The notes under the pieces were generated by a model. That model saw only the letters and a list, made by a program, of their open reading frames with translations. It had not been told where the DNA came from and ran no database searches. Positions 63,887-64,000 of a stretch of 64,000 bases of DNA are shown piece after piece. The position numbers and the translations under genes are program-made. Each line of letters begins with the position of its first letter. The stretch's first letter is position 1. Source of the stretch: Caballeronia sp. GAFFF1 (GTDB lineage Bacteria; Pseudomonadota; Gammaproteobacteria; Burkholderiales; Burkholderiaceae); assembly GCF_023630705.1 (NCBI RefSeq), contig NZ_JALQEM010000028.1:62001-126000 (forward strand), written 5' to 3'.

Positions 63887-64000
63887 TCAGCGCGCCCACC
63901 GGTAGTCCACCGGGCGCACGCCTGTCCATTTGCGAAACGCGCGCCGGAACGCGCTCGGTTCCGAGAAGCCGAGCGCGGCGGCGATTTCCGGAATGGTCTC
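63887..64000 (-). CDS. AraC-family transcriptional regulator, C-terminal end (partial)
   Basis: The last 37 codons of a minus-strand gene enter from the right edge: ETIPEIAAALGFSEPSAFRR then AFRKWTGVRPVDYR. This is the second helix-turn-helix of the AraC/XylS domain (IAAALGFSEPSAFRRAFRKW is its hallmark). The effector-binding part lies outside the window. Confidence 0.88.
   Translation of the reverse strand, partial: ETIPEIAAALGFSEPSAFRRAFRKWTGVRPVDYRWAR

Overview
The window is a high-GC, densely coded chromosomal segment from a Burkholderia-type betaproteobacterium. My best guess is Caballeronia or Paraburkholderia. The pointers are the short DUF3563 protein, a BPSS1780-type membrane protein, a PHB-depolymerase-like esterase, DUF2968 and DUF2891 proteins, and the polA, xseB-ispA-dxs and dnaG-rpoD gene neighbourhoods. 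All coordinates, starts and motifs come from reading the sequence. Family names come from recalled family features, not from searches.

Left part (1-28.8 kb) is mostly housekeeping. It holds a PAP2 phosphatase running off the left edge, a PHB-depolymerase-like esterase, DUF3563, a minus-strand group (BPSS1780-type membrane protein, thrB, a small DUF2782-type secreted protein), amn, an SH3-type lipoprotein, and a LOG-like protein divergent from polA with only one base between the two start codons. A type II NADH dehydrogenase, dienelactone hydrolase, sseA and a Rieske oxygenase follow. Then come xseB-ispA-dxs, folE2, a GST, tsaD divergent from a BaiN-type flavoprotein, and the macromolecular-synthesis group yqeY-dnaG-rpoD. 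No rpsU is seen in that group. In its usual place lies a promoter-to-terminator unit with no convincing ORF, a candidate small RNA or leader.

At 28.75 kb a tRNA with a CAU anticodon borders a decayed phage-derived stretch (28.8-31.4 kb). The tRNA 3' end plus about 50 bases is repeated as a diverged copy 1258 bases downstream, an att-like footprint. Inside and beyond it are tail-fibre/collar, zinc-ribbon and tail-protein fragments with stops and frameshifts. A secreted glycoside hydrolase, an H-NS-like protein preceded by a possible coupled leader ORF, an RcnB-like protein and an aldehyde dehydrogenase follow.

The most interesting block is 36.3-50.9 kb, an oxalate and C1-CoA cluster: LysR regulator, OxlT-type transporter, second LysR, a ketopantoate-reductase-family protein that may be a PanE2-type oxalyl-CoA reductase, a small membrane protein overlapping a GntR/FCD regulator, sucCD on the opposite strand, a ThDP lyase/decarboxylase unlike canonical oxalyl-CoA decarboxylase, a clear formyl-CoA:oxalate CoA-transferase (frc), an ADP-forming acyl-CoA synthetase and a FAH-family protein. 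A motif centred on TTGTATATCA recurs in three of its promoter regions and suggests a GntR regulon. The inferred flow is oxalate import, activation to oxalyl-CoA by Frc, then decarboxylation or reduction to glyoxylate.

The right part (51-64 kb) holds a CsbD-like protein, a tandem-KaiC ATPase coupled to a single-domain response regulator, small secreted proteins including a frameshifted DUF2968 gene, an OmpA-like lipoprotein, ogt, a secreted nuclease, an alpha/beta hydrolase, a MATE exporter, YnfA, DUF2891, kgtP, a coiled-coil hypothetical and the end of an AraC-family regulator.
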